From: an uncultured Catenibacterium sp.
Lineage (GTDB): Bacteria > Bacillota_I > Bacilli_A > Erysipelotrichales > Coprobacillaceae
Length of the DNA stretch: 16,817 nucleotides
Assembly (NCBI RefSeq): GCF_900540665.1
Contig: NZ_UQGV01000058.1
Location: 1-16,817, forward strand
Direction of reading: 5' to 3'
The notes under the pieces are model-generated. The model was not told the DNA's origin and searched no databases. It was given only the letters and a program-made list of their open reading frames with translations. The position numbers and the translations under genes were made by a program. This document shows positions 14,831-16,817 of the stretch, in pieces. How positions within the stretch are numbered: the stretch's first letter is position 1; every line of letters begins with the position of its first letter.

Positions 14831-16064
14831 GATTATTGATGGTCGTCGTGTGATTGTAAAGAAACCAGAATTACTTGCCCCTGCAGGAAACCTAGAAAAG
14901 CTTAAAACAGCTATTATCTATGGTGCAGATGCAGTGTTTATTGGTGGTAAAGAATTCTCTTTACGTTCCCAGGCATCTAACTTCTCTATAGAAGATATTA
15001 AAGAGGCGGTACAATTCGCTAATCAATATGGTGCTAAAATACATGTTACATGTAATATCATTCTTCATCATGATAACCTAGAAGGTATTAAAGAATACTT
15101 ACAGGCATTAGATGATGCAGGTGTTACAGCTATTATTGTGGCAGACCCATATATTATGAATCTAGCAAAAAGCATGAACTTAAAACTAGAAGTTCATGTC
15201 TCCACACAGATGTCTGTCACTAACTCATCTGCTGTTAAGTTCTTTGAAGATATGGGAATGGATAGAGTTGTACTTGGTCGTGAAACAACTTTTGTTGACC
15301 TTAAGGATATTAGAAAAAATGCTCCTGATATTGACTTAGAGTATTTCATACATGGGGCAATGTGTATTTCTTATAGTGGTCGCTGTATGTTATCTAATTA
15401 CTATTCAAGAAGAGATGCCAATAGAGGTGGCTGTTCACAGAGCTGTCGCTGGTATTATGATTTAGAAGAAAATGGACAGTCTATCAATGAAGATTTCCCA
15501 TTTACTATGTCTTCTAAGGATATGTGTCTCATCCATCATATTGGTGAATTAATTGAATGTGGTATAGATTCATTCAAGATAGAAGGACGTATGAAGTCTG
15601 TTCATTATATTGCGACTGTTGTATCTACATATAGAAAACTTATTGATACATATTGCGCTGATCCTGATCATTTTGCGGACTCACAGAAATATGAAGATGA
15701 ATTACAGAAGGCAGCCAATAGAGCATTCTGTCATGGATTCTTCTATGATAATCCTGGTGTAGATGAACAGCTTTATAACTTAAGAGATGAACATCCTACA
15801 CAGGAATTCGTCATGCGTGTTCTAGGATATGATCAAGAAACAAAACGTGCAAAAATTGAACAACGTAACTATTTTAAAGTGGGGGACAAGATAGAAATAT
15901 TCTCTCCTAGTCATTCAAATATTTATTTTACTGTTGATAAGATTTATAATGAAGATAATGAATTGGTGGAAGTAGCGAACCACCCAATGGAAATACTTTA
16001 TGTAGAAATTGATTATCCAGTATTAGAGAATGATATGGGAAGGAAGGTAAACCATGGAAAATAA
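14814..16064 (+). CDS. trhP2: tRNA hydroxylation protein TrhP2 (peptidase U32 family)
   Basis: This 416-residue protein matches B. subtilis YrrO/TrhP2. With TrhP1 and prephenate it forms 5-hydroxyuridine at position 34 of tRNAs, the substrate of TrmR. LLAPAGNLEKLKTAIIYGADAV opens the U32 barrel. The U32 signature EYFIHGAMCISYSGRCMLSNY carries C184 and C191, and GGCSQSC adds C207 and C211; these four cysteines are the expected iron-sulfur ligands. KIEGRMKSVHYIATVV follows, and the C-terminal U32-associated beta domain is present. The ATG at 14814 lies inside the end of trhP1, preceded by AGGAGG at 14798-14803. It overlaps udk by 11 bases, so the three products are probably made together. Confidence 0.92.
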   Translation: MQPISKIIDGRRVIVKKPELLAPAGNLEKLKTAIIYGADAVFIGGKEFSLRSQASNFSIEDIKEAVQFANQYGAKIHVTCNIILHHDNLEGIKEYLQALDDAGVTAIIVADPYIMNLAKSMNLKLEVHVSTQMSVTNSSAVKFFEDMGMDRVVLGRETTFVDLKDIRKNAPDIDLEYFIHGAMCISYSGRCMLSNYYSRRDANRGGCSQSCRWYYDLEENGQSINEDFPFTMSSKDMCLIHHIGELIECGIDSFKIEGRMKSVHYIATVVSTYRKLIDTYCADPDHFADSQKYEDELQKAANRAFCHGFFYDNPGVDEQLYNLRDEHPTQEFVMRVLGYDQETKRAKIEQRNYFKVGDKIEIFSPSHSNIYFTVDKIYNEDNELVEVANHPMEILYVEIDYPVLENDMGRKVNHGK

Positions 16065-16680
16065 AGCTGTCATTATTGGGATTGCAGGAGGAAGTGCTTC
16101 TGGTAAGACTTCCATTGCGCAATCCATCTATGACCGTTTTAAAGGCAGTCATAGAGTAAAAATCATCAAACAGGATGATTACTACAAAGATCAAAGTGAC
16201 AAGACAATGGAAGAAAGAGTTAAAACAAACTACGATCATCCATTTGCGTTTGATAATGATCTATTAGTATCAGATTTAAAGAAACTTAAACAGAAAGAAA
16301 GAATTGAAAAGCCTACTTATGATTATGCTAAGCATACAAGAAGTGATATCACAGAAGTCATTGAAGATCGTGATGTTATTATTCTTGAAGGTATCTTTGT
16401 ATTAGCAGAAGAAGAGGTAAGAAATCTCTGTGATATTCTGATCTATGTGGATACAGATGCTGATATCCGCTTTATCAGACGATTAAGAAGAGATGTAGAA
16501 GAACGTGCAAGAACTGTTGATTCAGTCTGCAACCAGTATTTAGAGACTGTCAGACCAATGCATGAACAGTTCATTGAACCATCTAAGAAATATGCTCATA
16601 TTATTATTCCAGAAGGTGGCACAAATACTGTCGCAATTGATTTATTGATCACAAAAATAAGTAGTATTCTAGGCGATTAA
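16054..16680 (+). CDS. udk: Uridine kinase
   Basis: Udk phosphorylates uridine and cytidine to UMP and CMP in pyrimidine salvage. The 208-residue length is normal. The P-loop GGSASGKT is at 12-19 (Lys18), followed by QDDYYKD, NYDHPFAFD and TYDYAKHTRS, which form the nucleoside-binding region, and FIRRLRRDVEERART, the lid region typical of uridine kinases. The ATG lies within the end of trhP2, with AAGGAAGG upstream at 16040-16047. It closes the mltG operon as in B. subtilis, where greA follows; no greA is visible here. No rho-independent terminator follows. Confidence 0.97.
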   Translation: MENKAVIIGIAGGSASGKTSIAQSIYDRFKGSHRVKIIKQDDYYKDQSDKTMEERVKTNYDHPFAFDNDLLVSDLKKLKQKERIEKPTYDYAKHTRSDITEVIEDRDVIILEGIFVLAEEEVRNLCDILIYVDTDADIRFIRRLRRDVEERARTVDSVCNQYLETVRPMHEQFIEPSKKYAHIIIPEGGTNTVAIDLLITKISSILGD

Positions 16681-16687
16681 ATCGTTC

Positions 16688-16716
16688 TTGTCTAATTAAA
16701 ATAAGTATGTTATTAA
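16688..16716 (+). promoter_or_regulatory. Weak candidate promoter after udk
   Basis: TTGTCT (16688-16693) and TATTAA (16711-16716) each match four of six consensus bases at the ideal 17-bp spacing. A start near 16723 would lie within the 5' arm of the hairpin that follows. AT-rich DNA often gives such matches by chance. Confidence 0.25.
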
Positions 16717-16719
16717 TGA

Positions 16720-16761
16720 GTGGCGAAAAAACCATAGGCTTGTCTATGGGATGAAAGCCAC
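16720..16761 (+). other. Two-helix RNA-like structure downstream of udk, unassigned
   Basis: An outer stem GTGGC (16720-16724) with GCCAC (16757-16761) encloses an inner stem CCATAG (16732-16737) with CTATGG (16744-16749). The two stems are separated by a symmetric, purine-rich 7 x 7 internal loop (GAAAAAA opposite GATGAAA). No T run follows, so it is not a standard terminator. The bases from 16762 to the window end are AT-rich and show no gene. It could be the start of a leader for the next gene. Confidence 0.4.
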
Positions 16762-16817
16762 ATAATTAAAAGAATTAAGATTAATAGAATCAAAGTATTG
16801 AATAGTGGAATCAAAAT

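Noticed and set aside
16720..16765. Resemblance to the first half of a c-di-GMP-I riboswitch (GGC...AAACC...GGGAtgAAAGCC).
   Set aside because: The conserved ACGCA segments, the GNRA loop and the second helix are not present in the visible sequence. It should be tested with a covariance model, but I cannot support the call.
1..16817. CRISPR arrays, tRNA or rRNA genes, phage genes or defence systems.
   Set aside because: No repeat-spacer array, cloverleaf sequence or associated protein was seen anywhere in the window.

Overview
This window looks like the core chromosome of a low-GC Gram-positive bacterium (Firmicutes/Bacillota), with gut Erysipelotrichia-type organisms as my best guess. The AT-rich sequence, strong AGGAGG ribosome-binding sites, a T-box leader on alaS, an IreB (YrzL) homologue and a candidate PhoP box all point that way. 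The genus call is inference; the phylum is well supported by the gene content and by gene order shared with Bacillus subtilis.

Layout. Bases 1-69 look like one end of an IS3-type insertion sequence whose body lies off the left edge. Next comes a leftward NUDIX hydrolase (ADP-ribose pyrophosphatase type), divergent from a rightward RluA-family pseudouridine synthase; their promoters are interlocked. All later genes run rightward. They are a ROK sugar kinase with its own terminator, mnmA overlapping recD2 by one base, and a short Na/Pi cotransporter-family gene behind a regular array of PhoP-box-like hexamers. After a strong terminator comes a complete alanine-specific T-box leader and alaS. 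Then follow ireB, ruvX and a DUF1292 gene, a lactonase-like beta-propeller gene, and mltG-trmR-trhP1-trhP2-udk. The last 137 bases contain no gene but can fold into a two-helix structure.

How the genes work together. The dominant theme is tRNA and translation: mnmA (2-thiolation of U34), trhP1/trhP2 (hydroxylation of U34), trmR (methylation of that hydroxyl), alaS, and an RNA pseudouridine synthase. DNA maintenance (recD2, ruvX), cell-wall synthesis (mltG, ireB) and nucleotide salvage (udk, NUDIX) are mixed in. The order mnmA...recD2...alaS-ireB-ruvX-DUF1292-mltG-trmR-trhP1-trhP2-udk matches the B. subtilis order as I know it. The phosphate transporter and the lactonase gene are the insertions into that framework.

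I did not find a new biological system here. The most useful observations are regulatory: the PhoP-box array with a perfect 16-bp palindrome overlapping its first repeat, the GCU-specifying T-box, the interlocked divergent promoters with very short leaders, terminators that contribute to the next promoter, and the unexplained structure after udk. At the protein level, the ROK kinase lacks the family zinc motif, the DUF1292 protein has a six-cysteine tail, and the Na/Pi protein lacks the usual C-terminal PhoU-like domain.
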